64,000 nucleotides of DNA from Nemophila menziesii (GCA_029959085.1 JARWIR010000016.1:6493441-6557440); one strand, 5' to 3'. Positions 23,421 through 36,060 are shown, counted from the first letter of the stretch. The notes: generated from the sequence alone by a model not told the origin. Program-made: numbers and translations.

Positions 23421-25387
23421 TTGGGGTGAGCACAGGTCAAGTTTACTCTGGGTTGTGGGTCTAGGGTAAGGGTATGGTAATTTTGAAGAGTGGTAAGAGT
23501 TAGGGGGTAAACCCGTGTTAGTGGTAAGATAAAAATTACCACGGGTTAAGAAGGGTTAACTAACGGGTTACCCATGTTTTACCCTTGGTAAAATTCACTA
23601 CTTATCACAATTTAAAGTCCAAAAAAAAACTAAAGAAAGTTTAAGGACTGTTCTGCAATTTGTTCTTAAAATAAAATACAAAGAGTACAAGTTTTTCAAC
23701 TAAAACCAATTAAAACTTTGTTAATCAATCAAAAGGAATGTAACTCAACTCGAATCAAACTAAATTTCAACTTGAATCAAATTACAAATTAAATTACAAG
23801 TTGATATAAAGTTCAAAAAGAAAAACAGTATCTTTTTCTTTAGAACAACATACTATCGACCGGGATCAATTGTTTCAGACATGTGCTTCACTATAATCAC
23901 ATCCGGACATATTAGGCCTCAGATTATTAAAAAATAATCATCATAAGCCTTTGAATATGTTTGTAATTGGTTTATCATTATTGGCCTATAAAATAATCAT
24001 CATTAGCCTCAGAATCTGGTAGATATTCCTCCCGGGTTCACCGGGTAGCCAACTCAATTTCATTTCAAGTGTTAGGAACAAGTGAATAACTAAAACATTC
24101 ATTCGAGCTACCAACAATATGTTATACATTGATATTAAATGAAGGAAGTGCTTACGTAGTAGTTTCCAAGGATTTCTTTGGGTCTGAGTTCATATCATAA
24201 GTTATGTCACGTAAAAAATCAAAATTTTAGAATTAGTAACTTCCCATGTTTAAAAAATAGTTATTTAGTATAGAGCTCAAAGAATAAACGCATCAAACTC
24301 GACCTCAAGCTCTTCAATAACTTCCCATCGATAATATCTGCAATATAAAAATAACCAAATGGTACATCAAATTGCCTCAAATAATTCCCCTTTCCTATGT
24401 ACAGACTTCTTCATCACAAACAACCCAAGCTAGCTTCAATTCTCAAAGAAATATTCACACGTTTTTGCATTATGGGATCTAAGAGCACTAATTCAATTGA
24501 TGTTCTCCTAGTCCTACACCTTCATTTTATTTCGTTTCTCTAATAAGCCTCGGTATATACTTATAATCCAAAAGGGTTTTGAAAGTTCTTATCCCATAAA
24601 ATATTAATCTTTTACTTAAATCGTAAAAGGCAAAAAAATATAACCTTATAATTTTCTCAAATAAGAATTAAACAAATAAATTTTATAATTATCAGAAATT
24701 AAATCAAAGAAAAGAGATAAAGAGAAGATTCAAAACCTTAAGAAATAGTGATAATCACCATTTCCAAACTTCGTATAATATAAAAAAGCAAGAAATCAGA
24801 ACAGACACACCCACAAATCACACCGTAAATAACCTTTACAAGCCAAGATTGGACAGGATCCCTTGATTTGAGCCTCTCATTTAATACATACAACCGGGTT
24901 CATTCACCAAAGACGGGAGTTATAATGGCAAGTCATAGTTTTACAGAAGGGTGTAAAAAAGGTGAGAAAACCAGCAAAAATTATAGATATTTTGTCACTG
25001 ATAAGATATGGAGATGTAGGGAGGCGACAAAAAGACATAGGGTTTCAGAAGGGTTTCAGAAAGAAAGGATAAGATTAAAAACGGAGTGTATTTCGTAAGT
25101 TTTAAAGAAATAGACAAGAAATGTATTGTCGATGATAGAAATCAAATGAATGGCCCAAAGGCCAGAATATACTATATATATTTGTTTTTATATTTTTATG
25201 AATAATGGACAGGTCCAACTCGTATGATATTTTTTTAAAACTTAACCCGTAGTAAATTAAATATCTACCCCAATTCTAAATGTTATGGTATGTTATATTT
25301 TAAGTTGGGATAAAAATTACCACTTTTAAGCCAAATTCTTTTACGTGCGAGCCAAATTATCATTTACCCATTTTTTGCTCACTCCTA
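23421..25387. mobile_element. hAT-like element, 1,967 bp, 8-bp TSD
   Basis: Left end TTGGGGTGAGCA and right end TGCTCACTCCTA are inverted and fit the TAGGGGTGAGCA termini common in plant hAT elements. The 8-mer CTTATTGG flanks it on both sides (23413-23420 and 25388-25395). GGTAAAATT/AATTTTACC-type phrases near both ends extend the inverted similarity (GGTAAGATAAAAATTACCAC near 23530 and GATAAAAATTACCAC near 25310). I recognise no hAT transposase inside. A 76-codon ORF at 24868-25098 is the longest and shows no domain, so the element is probably non-autonomous. Confidence 0.78.
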
Positions 25388-25395
25388 CTTATTGG

Positions 25396-25928
25396 TAATA
25401 CCTCGATAAACAACAAGTGGGTGGTATGTTTTATTTTAGTTTAAAGCTCAACCTCACATTTGAAATAAAAGAAGTTTGTTGAGTTTTTCTACTAAATAAA
25501 GATACGACTGCTAATTTGCTGGAATGGGCACTTGTTGCCAAAGGAGAATTTTTCGGTTATTGGTTCAAAAGTCTTACTTCAGTATTGAAGACAAAGAAAA
25601 TTTCACTAAGAATTTTCTTAGAAAATAAACACCTTAATCTTGGTGGAGTTAAGTTAGTTGTCTATAGGTAAACAGTTATCGCTTGTAATTTTGTTAATAG
25701 ATTGTGGGAATAGTTTTGATCTCTGAGGAACGGGTGTAATTGATGATTGTGGGAATTGTTTTGATCTCTAAGGACTGGTGTAATTGATACTTGGGCTCTT
25801 GATGTTAGAATAATAGTAGCGTTAGCCAGCTTACTCTTGTTGGCTAAATTGGTGGTCTTTGAGCCACGATGTTTGACCAAGTATCATTTTTCAAAATTTT
25901 CATTTGTAAAGAGAATGTGAAGAGTTAC
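25396..25928. other. unassigned stretch with a 44-bp tandem duplication
   Basis: GATTGTGGGAATAGTTTTGA and the following bases repeat at 25700 and 25744, a direct duplication of 44 bp. No gene is recognised; the minus-strand ORF across it only translates the duplication. Confidence 0.4.
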
Positions 25929-25940
25929 TTAATGTGACTT

Positions 25941-26389
25941 TTTTTTTTTTTTTTGTCCATTACAACAAATTTAAATCAATTACAATTTTGTTTACTTATC
26001 ATTATACAGTCATTGCTAATATCAAATTTTATTGGACTCCATTTTTCTAAGTTTCCTTCTTTCCTACTTATTTTTGCCCCTAAGTCAACTATTGTATTCC
26101 ATTTCCTTTTTATGTGATATATCTTCCATTCTGGGAATTTTCTTAGCCACGACCAAATTACGTCAATTTGAGGTTGAATCTTCCAATCACCGTTCCGTTT
26201 GTGATGTAATCCTTGTATTAGTTTCAAATTGTCAGTAAAAAAATAAATTTTTTTGTTACCGAGATTTTCGGAGTTCTTCATAGCTTGCATTACCGCCCAT
26301 GCTTCCCCTTCTTTAGCATTCCTACATATTTTCGTTCTACCTCCTTTTTTGATGACTTTACCCATTTTATCAATCGCTATTGCCCATTT
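25941..26389 (-). mobile_element. 5'-truncated LINE with RNase H domain, 12-bp TSD
   Basis: A 449-bp minus-strand insertion. The 12-mer TTAATGTGACTT flanks it exactly (25929-25940 and 26390-26401), and a T-run at 25941-25954 is the poly(A) tail on the minus strand. A 129-codon uninterrupted frame at 25976-26365 (minus) encodes an RNase H-like domain: KEGEAWAVMQAM, then FFTDNLKLIQGL, then a WKIYHIKRKWNTIVD end. The frame stops about 20 bases before the tail, so this family has almost no 3' UTR. It is a classic dead-on-arrival retroposed LINE end from a family different from LINEs A-D. The final Asp sits in 'VDLGAKIS' rather than the usual 'AD-x-LAK'. Confidence 0.88.
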
Positions 26390-26401
26390 TAATGTGACTT
26401 C

Positions 26402-26544
26402 TACATCGACTAAAATAGTGGGTTAAAGTTGTTTACTTAGGTGGTGATCTCTTTAGTTTCCAAATAATTATACCCATAAATATTATAAAGATATTAGACA
26501 TACGGGCGTATTATCATACTATTACCGGTCCGAATCCTGATCAT
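26402..26544. other. spacer between two LINE insertions
   Basis: Short AT-rich spacer; nothing recognised. Confidence 0.5.
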
Positions 26545-26639
26545 GTTTTTTTTATTACATAGGAGGAGATCTTAAGGATCATGTTGATAGCAAATTTAAA
26601 CTAAACCATTATTAAGTAAGTTAAGATCGTAACTCTAAA

Positions 26640-28060
26640 CGTTTTCCATCCCATCCTATCTTTAGTGATGAGCCTCCAAATACTATTTGTGGATCCTCAA
26701 GAAGCACAAATGTACCACTACCCTTCATACTCGTTCGCGCCAACCAATCCACACATGCATTAGCTTCTCTATATCATCCCTTCAATACGAATTTTGGATT
26801 TCTTGCAAGAACTATCCTAATAAAGCTTATCCATTGCGCACCAAGCCCTCTACTCTCTTCCACCTTTTGTATAGTCTCAATAGCCTCCCAAGAATCAATC
26901 TGAATCTCCAACTCCTTAATTCCCAGTCCCTTTACTAATCTCAGACCCTCACTGAGCGCGATTAATTTAACTACCACCAAAATATCATGCTTGATCTTCA
27001 TGCTAAAACTCTGACCCAATCACCGTTACAATACCTAAGAACACCACCTCCTCCTCCTTTCTTACGTTTTATATTGCAACTACCATCATTATTCAATTTC
27101 AGCCCCTTAATAGGCTTTTTCCGACCCACTAACATCACCTTGGACTTAAGAGAGAGAGCCTTTCCCGGCAATTGGCTCCACGTCTTGCTATACATCCTCG
27201 CCAAATATTTTGCTTTTCCTAGGATCGCTATGCCCTTTGGAAATTCCCCGCCGTTGAAAACCACCTGATTTTGTTCCTTCCAAATTGTATCAATAAGAGC
27301 TCCAAAAAAAAAAAACGCTCCAACTGATCTCCGCAATTAATTTATTACATGATAAATTCCAGAACCACCAATCTCTACTATTCACCTCTGGAAATCCATT
27401 GCCGCTTGAGGCTGCTATGCTCGCCAAAACTCCACCAGGTTGCTCCTGATTGCCATGCTGGACTTGTCCCATCTCCCGGTGGCTTTGATCGTTGCTGGTG
27501 TTGTTGGCTGCTTCCTGGCATTCAGTCCAGGTCCCAGCCTGGTGCTCCCTCGAGGGCCTGACATCATGCTGTAATGCTTCTCCGAAATTCCGATGCTGAT
27601 CCCTAAAATTAATTCCTTGATATAATGATTCTCCGAAAGTTCGTTGCCGATCCCTTAAATTAATTCCTTGATTTTGCATTTGTACAGGTACGAACAAAGT
27701 CCCTTCATGGTGTTGTATAACCTGTCTGTGGGCACCTACTAATAGTACCTACTCATTACCCCACGCCAAATTAAAATCCTCATCTACATACCTCCATCCC
27801 CAATTCTGATACACATCAGTTCTGACACAAGTCCATATCTCACTGATCTTACTACATTCCATAAACAAGTGAGAAGCATCCTCCTCGACACTACCACAAA
27901 GTGTACAGAGACCGGATATTTCCATGCCCCGTGTAACAAGATTACCTTTAGTTGCAATTCTCTCGTGAATCGCCCGCCATAAGAAAACTTTGGTCTTCTG
28001 GGGGCATTTCACCCTCCATACCTTCTCCCAAATACCATCACTACTGCCCTCACTAACCAA
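26640..28060 (-). pseudogene. LINE B ORF2 end: zf-RVT, linker, RNase H
   Basis: Minus strand, in order. 28060-27749 holds the zf-RVT domain (KVWRVKCPQKTKVFLWRAIH, then CTLCG...HLFMEC with all Cys/His present). 27697-27290 holds a polar linker rich in Q, N, H and E, with a 17-residue tandem repeat around QGINFRDQHRNFGEA. 27336-26640 holds the RNase H domain (LKLNNDGS, ALSEGLRLVKGLG, QIDSWEAI, then after a stop YREANACVDWLART). The acidic catalytic residues are still visible, but frameshifts and stops separate the parts. Confidence 0.82.
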
Positions 28061-28699
28061 ATCCTCCCATTTAGCTTATTTGACCGAATGGAGAATACTC
28101 CCCATTAAATTAATATAGCCAAGACAAGCTATCCCTAACCCCCTCTCCCCTCTCCTACCTGGCACACGCAATCTCAATTAATTTGGATGGCGAGAGTAGA
28201 TGTTGAAATTTTTCTCAATCCCATGAACCATCTAATTGTACAGATTCCTCAACCCCTTTCGAGAAAACCCCACTCTCCACCTCCCCTATAGCATGATCAA
28301 TAAGAGGGGAATAACCTATCCACCAATCTTGCCAAAACGACACCACCTCACCTTTTCTCATGAGTCATCGAGATCCCCATATCAAAACGACAATACATTC
28401 CACGATGACTCTACACATACGCGAATCACTTTTACCCATATTTTGTAAAGGCAGCGTTTTAATTTTTTTTATCTCATAACAGTAGGCCACAATATAGATT
28501 GATTATGAATCAATTTCCATCTTAACTTACCCAAAAGCGCCTTATTCATATCTTTAGCTAGACGAAACCCAAGACCACCCAACCGCTTTGGTTTGCAAAT
28601 ATCTGTCCACGCGATCCAATTAATACGCTTCTGACCATCTGAGGACCCCCAAATGAACTCTCTTCAGATTTTGTCTATCTCATCACAAACATATACCGG

Positions 28700-29614
28700 T
28701 AATTTTTTCCCTTACATAATATACATCGGTGCTCCACTAAGGACTGGTTGAGCTAATGTTATGCGTCCTGCTAGAGATAGTGTGTTTCTCTTCCATTTCG
28801 CCAATTCCCTGCATATATCATAAATAAGTTCACCAAAAAAACCTTTCGGTCTACATCTTGAAAGAATTTGTATACCAAGATATTTACCAATTCCTTCGCT
28901 ACTTTGATAGTCGATCCTTGTTGTGATACTAGCGGCCACATCTTCCCCAACATTCTTTGAGAAATAAATGATCAATTTCTCCTTGTTAATAGATTGACCT
29001 GTATCCCGGCAAACATATCTAACGTCTCATGTAAAACCACAAAATTATCAATAGATGCTTCAGCAAATAAAATTAAATCATCAGCAAAAAAATATGAGAG
29101 ATAGGAGTCCCCCTGCAATAAGACGAATCGGTTTCCATGTAGTCTCAACAAGTCCCTGAATAAGCGACAAAGGTCTCTCCATACATATAACAAAGAGGTA
29201 GGGTGATATCGGGTCCCCCTGGCGGATACCTCTCCTTGGCTTGATCAAGGGTAAATGTGATCTTCTCCATAGGACATTTAACTCATTGTCCTCCAACCCT
29301 GAAATGATCATCGAAATCCACATAGAAGGAACCCCAAGAAGCTCAAAGGACTATTTAATAAAACTCCACCTTAACTTATCATATGCTTTCGCTAAATCCA
29401 CCTTGATTGCCATATAGCTCCTACACCTTTTAGCGTGTCTCATGACAAAATCCACCTCATTCACTAATACCACATTATCAATAGTAGACATGTGGGGTAG
29501 AAAGCTGCTCTGAAAAGGTCTGGTATATTCTGCTAACATAGGTCGCATCCTATTAACCAACACCTTCATAAATTTTTTATAACATACGTTAATCAAACTA
29601 ATCGGCCTGAATTG

Positions 29615-29652
<38 letters not shown>

Positions 29653-30064
29653 GTATATATATATATTCTGCACTCGTCATCTTATGGATAAGATGAATAA
29701 GTGTACCAAGCACCTCCTTCGGAAATCTCCCCACCACTAATGCCTCCCCAATCATAGCACAAACTGAAGGTCCCACAATATCTCAACACTTCTAATAAAA
29801 ACCTATAGTCATCCCATCCGGAACTAGCGCCTTATGAGGCGCCATTTGGAAAACCGCAACTCTAACTTCCTCATCCATTACAACCCTACCCAAAAAGTCA
29901 ATATCACCTGGTTCGAAAATTCTAAGATCCGGAAGTTCAAAAACACTCGGAGACGTATCTTCAAGGGAAAAAAGTTCCTCAAAGAATTTCTTAACCCAAA
30001 CTTTCTCGGCCTCGCTATCCTCTATACATTCACGATTAATGTCCATAATTCTCAACACCTCCAT
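28700..30064 (-). pseudogene. LINE B reverse transcriptase, decayed
   Basis: Minus-strand RT blocks in order: VDEEVRVAVFQMAPHKA...PDGMTIGFY at 30064-29792, LINVCYKKFMKVLVNRMRP and KVDLAKAYDKLRWSFIK at 29596-29351, GIRQGDPISPYLFVICME at 29323-29081, FADDLILFAEAS at 29193-28972 and GKYLGIQILS at 28975-28712. The catalytic FADD is kept, but a (TA)n expansion at 29616-29666 and several frameshifts break the gene. Confidence 0.88.
29616..29666. repeat. (TA)n microsatellite inside LINE B
   Basis: A run of TA steps with two TG interruptions lies within the RT coding region, between the 'DGMTIGFY' and 'LINVCYK' blocks, where LINE D has normal coding sequence. Confidence 0.93.
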
Positions 30065-30606
30065 CTTAATCTATGTTGCACAATGATAGAAACATGTATT
30101 TCTTTCCCTAGAGTTAATCCACTCCATGTGCGCCCTTTCAAACCAAAATATCTCCTCTTGTTCTAACAAACTCTCATACTCCCCACTTAACCTCCTCTCC
30201 ATTCTGACTAGGGACGAGTTAGGAGACTCTTGAAGAGCCTTTTGGATACTGCGATTCTTGCTTATAATATCTATTTCTTTCTAAAGATATCACCAAAGAA
30301 TTCGAACTTCCATACCTCCACTTATTTTCTCATAATCTCAATATTTTCCCCTAGATATCTTCCCTCTGATACCCAAGTTTGCTCCACAACCTTTCGGAAT
30401 ACCTCATGAAGACACCACGCTGCCTCAAATCGGAAACGCTTCTTACTTCGGCTCAAAAGTGGCGGCGTAGCTATATTAATGTTAATCGGCACGTGATCGG
30501 AATGTACTTACGGAAGATGAGTTACTTTAGATACTCCAAAAGTGTCATACCAGAGTCTATTGCCATATGCCCTGTCCAAACGCTTCAATATACGAAGACC
30601 CAAACG

Positions 30607-31300
30607 CTAAGAATCACTCCATGTAAATCTCAGACACACAAACCCCATGTCCTCCAATCCGCATTGATCCCTATATCTCTCAAAATTTACCATCGTACGA
30701 TTCGATCCTTCGACCCTACCTATCTGATCCTCCGGAGTTTCTATCTTATTAAAATCGCCAACCACTAGCCATGGATCATGTATATGAACTGAAGCCTTTT
30801 CTAACGAAACCCATATTAGATCCCTAATCCAGCTCCTCGTACTAGCGTAAACTGCAGATAAAATCCAAGAAACACATGAGTTTTTCGCAATCCTTAAATT
30901 AATTACCTGTTTGCTTCGCCGATAAATACTAGACCGATAAATCTGCTTAATTCCAAAGGGCCCATATCCCTTTAAAAAAACTGACCGCTTCGACTCCAAT
31001 AGATTTCTCCATCCGAATCGACTTGATAATCTTTGTTACCTTAGCTCCAGATGCCTTAGTCTCGACAATAATCGCTAAAAGAGGTCTATGTCGCTCATTC
31101 AGGTCTTTAAAAGCACGCACGAAATTATCACTATTTGCCCCTCTACAATTCCAAAATAACACGCTAACTGGGAAATTAGGCGTAGACAAATTACCCCCTA
31201 CGGGATTATTTGGTGTATTATCCATAAAAAATAAAAAATAAAGAAGAATGGAAATCCTAAAGAACAAAATTAGAAAGATCAAACCACGTCTGAAAAACAT
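30607..31300 (-). pseudogene. LINE B endonuclease domain, decayed
   Basis: Minus-strand apurinic-type endonuclease blocks: VSVLFWNCRGANSD, then IIVETKASGAKV (31300-30947), then, after a frameshift, VYASTRSWIRDLIW, PWLVVGDFNKI and CLRFTWSDS (30999-30607). The Asn, Glu, Tyr and Asp-Phe-Asn motifs are present. The following 'RLDRAYGN...SDHAP' part lies in other frames down to about 30,380. Confidence 0.85.
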
Positions 31301-31309
31301 AAGATGAGG

Positions 31310-32754
31310 TCACTGTAACGTGGTGAGTGTCGCACACTCTTCCCTCTCATAATCCATACCAGCTACTTCCAAAGTCATTGTCCCTGTTATCCTGGATTCA
31401 ATATGATCTATAGGGACATTTTGCAAGTCATCCAAACTAGCATCGGCGGGAGCTGAAATCTTTACCAATTGTAAACTCTCCACTGGCTTGCTTCCATCAG
31501 CTCCCCCTGTTTCCAAGTGTTCCCACCGATCTGATATAGATTACCTAGAGCAGATACTGCGAAAGTTTCTACTGATGGTTGGTCCCTCTGCTGTTGCAGT
31601 TCACTGGAGGTCCCTATTAATGGACAAGGCTCACGAGGAGTACCTTCTGCCCCCCCATGAAGACTCGTGCATGTTCACCTGCTGAGTTAACTGATCTTTC
31701 CCTAATCTTTCATTAATTTCCAACAGGTCCCTGCTACCATTCAAACTCACCACAAAACCACCATCACCGACCAATACTTCTCGCGCCACTATGTTTTCAT
31801 CTCCCACTAGCGTCTCATTTCTAGATCCATCAGTATCCTCATGACGCTCCATATCTCCAATCTCTCCACACACTAAACCCCCGCCTCCGATCACGGCCTC
31901 ATTACTCTCAATTCTTACATTCTCCCCTTTCTTTTTATTTCTCTCATTGCGTGTCTTCGCTGGACCAACTAAATACCCGTCCAATACTTTTTTCTTGTTT
32001 GAACTAAAGAAATCCCCCTCCAAAATGTTGGACAAGTAATCGATTACCCTATGTGACACATTCTCACCTTCTGCATTTGCGCTATCTCTTCCACTTTCAT
32101 GTGCCTTTCCCCTCTCTGTAACAGTACCTACAGTCAAACCTGTATCCCCTTCTCTGTTTCCACTTCCACTACCCTCGTCCTTAACCAAATATGCTTATAC
32201 TTCGTACCTCGACTCTCTTGCTTGCTCGGAGCATTTTTTTTACTCGGTGTCATCCCTGATTTCTTACCTCCTCCTCTGTTACCCTTCTGATTCGTCCTCT
32301 GTTGTTGAAATCCCCCAGTAATTCGTGGGCGACCTTTAGCCCGGTCAACTTTCATCCATTCCCCATACACTGGAGTATCTTTATCCACTACGGTCAAAGG
32401 TTCCATACTCGCCTCTCCCCCTGTCCTATTACCATAAACACCCACTATATCTTCGCTCGGAATTCCGCAATTCTCCTTCAGATGTCCGAACTTACCACAT
32501 CCAAAACATATGAGATGCAACCATTCATACTCAACGTTTTGGAGATGTTTCTGAATACGGATAATCGGAAAAAAGGGTTTATCAAGTTCCACCTCTACCG
32601 CGATACGCGCAAAATTACCTCGGGCCCTTGATTTCATAAACGGGTCCACGCGGACCATTTTCCCAATTAAGTTTCCTATCGAAGTAAGGATCTCCTCAGT
32701 GTAGTTTATTAATGGTAGCCACGACAAGGAAACTATAATGTTAATTCCAAACAA
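31310..32754 (-). pseudogene. LINE B ORF1 (nucleic-acid-binding protein), truncated
   Basis: Minus strand. It begins within the DUF4283 domain (LPLINYTEEILTSIGN, then RGNFARIAVEVELDKP), continues through one CCHC knuckle CFGCGKFGHLKENC and a basic, G/K-rich region, then an acidic C-terminal tail (32188-31631 and 31516-31310). Two frame breaks divide it, and the N-terminal part found in LINE D is absent. Confidence 0.85.
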
Positions 32755-32755
32755 T

Positions 32756-34130
32756 TATGCATCAAAAAAAGATTTTTTTTTTTAAAAAGAGATAATTTGA
32801 ATTTCGAAAAAGTTTCCAAAATTCAAAAAGTTGAAATTCGAAACTTAAAAAGTTGAGTTATGGAAAGAAATTTTTCAAAAGATTAAAAAATTGGGTTACA
32901 AGAAAGTAGCATCAAATGTTGGTGAGCCTGGTAATCTTTTATGTAGCAGATGTTGGTGGGCCCTGGAAGCACCATAATCAAATCTAGAAAAATTAAAATA
33001 AAACACGCATGATATAAGAAAAGAAGTTACAACAGCTATGTCTGCTAATAAAACTCAACAATAAAGGTTAACACTTCAGCGTTAAATTGTCATGGTACAC
33101 CTTTTCTTATACAAATTAATAACAATATATTCTAAAAAGTCATATCTTTTGTCTATTTATTCGGTGGAGCCGGAACACACCAATCATCAAAGAGTGCTTC
33201 AAATACTCGATCAACTTGAAAGTGAGGTATTTTACGTTTTTTATTAGTGGAAATTGTTTGGATAGCTGCATACAAAAGCTCAAATTTCAGAATAACAGTT
33301 GCATTAAAGGTTGGTGGGCCCTGGTAATTTACAAGCTTTGTCAATTTCCATGTGGACAGTGACTGTGGTATAAAATGACAAAAAAGAAAAAAACCAAATG
33401 TATGGTATCTTTTATGGGGGAGTAAATGACCGCTGCGAAGAGAAGGAATAAAAAATATAATAAAAGATTTATAGAGAATTAATCCTGAATTAGAAATAGA
33501 AAAAAATACATGTAAATATTAAACAAAGTTCCTTATTAAACTGATAAAACTAAAATTTTAAAACATCACGTAAAATAAGATAAATAAAACCCAAATTTAA
33601 ATAACAAAAAAATCCAAAAGAGTAAGAATTTAAAACACCAAACATACTAAAAGTAAATCGGAAAAAATAGAGTATTTTATTTTGTATGGTCCAAATATGT
33701 TATATCTACATTATCAAACACACTTTTAAATGGTTTGAATTCGATAAATCTCCAATATCTCTTAATGCGTAGTTTAGTATCACATTTTCAATGAAATGAT
33801 AATAGTATGAATATAAAAATGATAAAAGAAATGAAAAATAAAGTGATAACCGTATTTGGATTATAATTATAATATTATAATTAAGAAAAGAACATAATTA
33901 GTTATGGAATCGCTTGTTTAGATTCATATCATTAAAAGAAAAGAAATGATACATACAAAATACTTTATAACCTTTTATTGTTATGAAAAAAAAAATTATA
34001 TATTAAAGTTATAAGGTTATTGAGACACTTTAAAAAATAATTTTTTTTTTCTTTAAAATGACTCTAAAATGGAAGAATTGATAAACTGACATTATTAAAG
34101 AAGTTTAAAATATTGCACAATCAATTGAGT
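32756..34130. other. AT-rich stretch with GTTGGTGGGCCCTGG repeats
   Basis: No recognisable gene. GTTGGTGGGCCCTGG occurs at 32952-32966 and 33310-33324, with a diverged copy at 32918-32932. A 63-codon minus-strand ORF (33153-33344) spans one of them and shows no domain. The rest is A-rich. Confidence 0.4.
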
Positions 34131-34133
34131 TAG

Positions 34134-34347
34134 AGCATGTTTGGAAGTGATTATTTTAGAGTTAAAAACACTTTCTAATTAAAATTAAAATATTTATAAA
34201 ATATTTTGACATCTAAAATATCTTCAAGTGATTCTTTTAATAATCACATATCTAATGTTTAAAAAAACAATTTTAAGGATCTAGAGTATTTTTAAGAATC
34301 TAATATCACTTCAAGTGATTATTTTAAAATTCAATCCCAAACAGACC
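34134..34347. mobile_element. probable MITE with GTTTGG termini
   Basis: Left GCATGTTTGGAAGTGA faces right TCAATCCCAAACAGAC (reverse complement GTCTGTTTGGGATTGA), and AAGTGATTATTTTA-type phrases recur inside. The inverted ends are short and imperfect. I found no target duplication, so the boundaries and class are uncertain. Confidence 0.4.
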
Positions 34348-34514
34348 TACTTTCCTTAATTAGAAATCTCAATAAAAATAAGGAAATGAACTATTTTTCC
34401 GTTAAATATATGAATCCAAACACTACATAAATCACTCATTAAATAAAATTAGCGTCCACTAGAAAGCTAAATGATATGTATTCAATTCTTACTGACCATA
34501 TTCCTATAATTTTT

Positions 34515-34600
34515 TATCGTTCCAACGGTTAGAGTAGATGACATTCACCTAGCGACTTGGGTTTGATTCCTGACAATGGAATATATATTTTTTCTTTTTC
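34515..34600 (+). mobile_element. tRNA-like SINE scrap
   Basis: CGGTTAGAGTAGATGAC resembles an A box and GGGTTTGATTCCTGAC a B box about 35 bases on, followed by a T-rich tail. The same B-box phrase style recurs near 36,285 and 37,612. Too short for a complete SINE. Confidence 0.35.
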
Positions 34601-36060
34601 CACGAATCTTTAACCATTAACCTTGAATCATAAATTTTGATCCTTAAATTTTAAACCATAAACCTTAAACCATGAAACATGCAACATATAAAAATGTGTA
34701 GTAATAAACTAAAAAAACAATAATTATTTAATAAACTTCATTTCTCCCTCATTTACACCCATTTACTGTGTTTAAGTCTATTCATAGTGATTCTGCTAAT
34801 CAATGACGTTAATAAATATACACAAATCTTTGTTTTGTTTCAAAAACGCATGCAAGGCAAAATACAAAATATGTATTATGAAAAAATCATGAAGATATGT
34901 GTTAATATATTTATAAAAAATTGGATTCTCAAATATTTTTTTTGAATACATATGAGAGCCATTTTGGAATCGGAATTATTTGGAATTAAATAAGATTCGA
35001 CCCCAAAACCTTTTGATCTCTGCGGAGAAGTCTAACCACTAGACCAACTGTCGATTATTTTGACTCAAACATTTGGTTATTAGATGAAATACTAAAACAT
35101 ATTTTTTAAATATTAACCATGAATCTTGAAACTTGGACCAAGAATAATAAATCATGTACGATAGACTTTACACCATGGGCTTATAAACCCTAGAGCTACA
35201 AAACCATGAACAATAAATTAAAAATCATTTGTATATGTGAAATATTTATAAATATATTTTATTTTCAAGCATTTGAGCATTAGATAAAATATTAATCTAA
35301 TAGACTTCCATCCTCCCTTATTTTTTTTTCAAACATCCTCCCTTATTCACTCCCCCCTTATATGTGTTTTAAGTATATTCATAGTAATTATACTAATCAA
35401 TTACATTAATAGATATATACAAATTTTTATTTTAATTAAAAAATGCAAGCAAGTCTATATACAACAAATATGTTATAAAAAATTAATGAATTATAAATTA
35501 AAATTCATTTGAATATGTATTAATATATTAAAAAAAATATTAAGTTCTTAAATATTTGGGCACATTAGATGAAATATTAAAAAGCTTGTTATATTAAGCA
35601 TGAAACATTAATGTTGAACCTTGAGCCATGAACAATAAATCATGCACAATAAACTTTGAATCATGAATCTCGAACCTTAGACCTTGAAACATGAACCTTG
35701 AACCGGAAAACTTGGACCTAGAACTTTAAACTATGAATCTTGAACCATGAAAGATGAACCATGAAACATGCAAGGTAAACCATAAACCATAAACAATATA
35801 CCGTGCGCATAATCTCTGAACCTTGACTTTTGAATTTCAAATCATAAACTATTAACCTTGAACCTTGACCCATGAACCATGAACCATGAACCACACACCC
35901 ATCAAACTTGAACCATGAACATTGAACCATGAATCGTGCACCATGAATTTTGAACCTTGAACCATGAACCTTAAATCGTAACCCCTTAATCATGAACATT
36001 GAACCATGAAACGTTGAAAACCTAAGCCATGGACCTTAAATTAAACTTTAAAAATCCATC
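34601..36060. repeat. degenerate AACCTTGAACCATGAA minisatellite
   Basis: From about 34,600, and densely from 35,600, the DNA repeats 7-8-bp words CCATGAA, CCTTGAA, CCATAAA in loose tandem. The minus-strand ORF at 35718-35999 is just the translated repeat (SWFMVHGSRF-like). Interspersed A-rich DNA and a SINE scrap break the array. Confidence 0.75.
34940..35052 (-). mobile_element. tRNA-like SINE, minus strand
   Basis: On the minus strand, TTGGTCTAGTGGTTAGA (A box, 35051-35031) is followed by GGGGTCGAATC (B box, near 34,995), tRNA-like spacing. The body ends in an A/T-rich run near 34,940. It differs from the SINEs at 5 and 38.9 kb. No target duplication was found. Confidence 0.45.

Larger units (their letters stand above)
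26545..32755 (-). mobile_element. LINE B, decayed, 5'-truncated in ORF1
   Basis: A minus-strand L1-type plant LINE of the same family as LINE D: the same order of ORF1, endonuclease, RT, zf-RVT, a polar linker and RNase H, with matching blocks throughout (LPLINYTEEILTSIGN, FWNCRGANSDNF, GIRQGDPISPYLFVICME, FFGALIDTIWK). It ends in GATGTAATA-like sequence and an A-run (T-run at 26546-26553), as LINE D does. The 5' end breaks off inside the DUF4283 part of ORF1 near 32,755. Stops and frameshifts split every domain. No target duplication was found. Confidence 0.9.

Noticed and set aside
35718..35999. 93-codon minus-strand ORF (repeats of SWFMVHGSRF type)
   Set aside because: Translation of the CCATGAA/CCTTGAA minisatellite.
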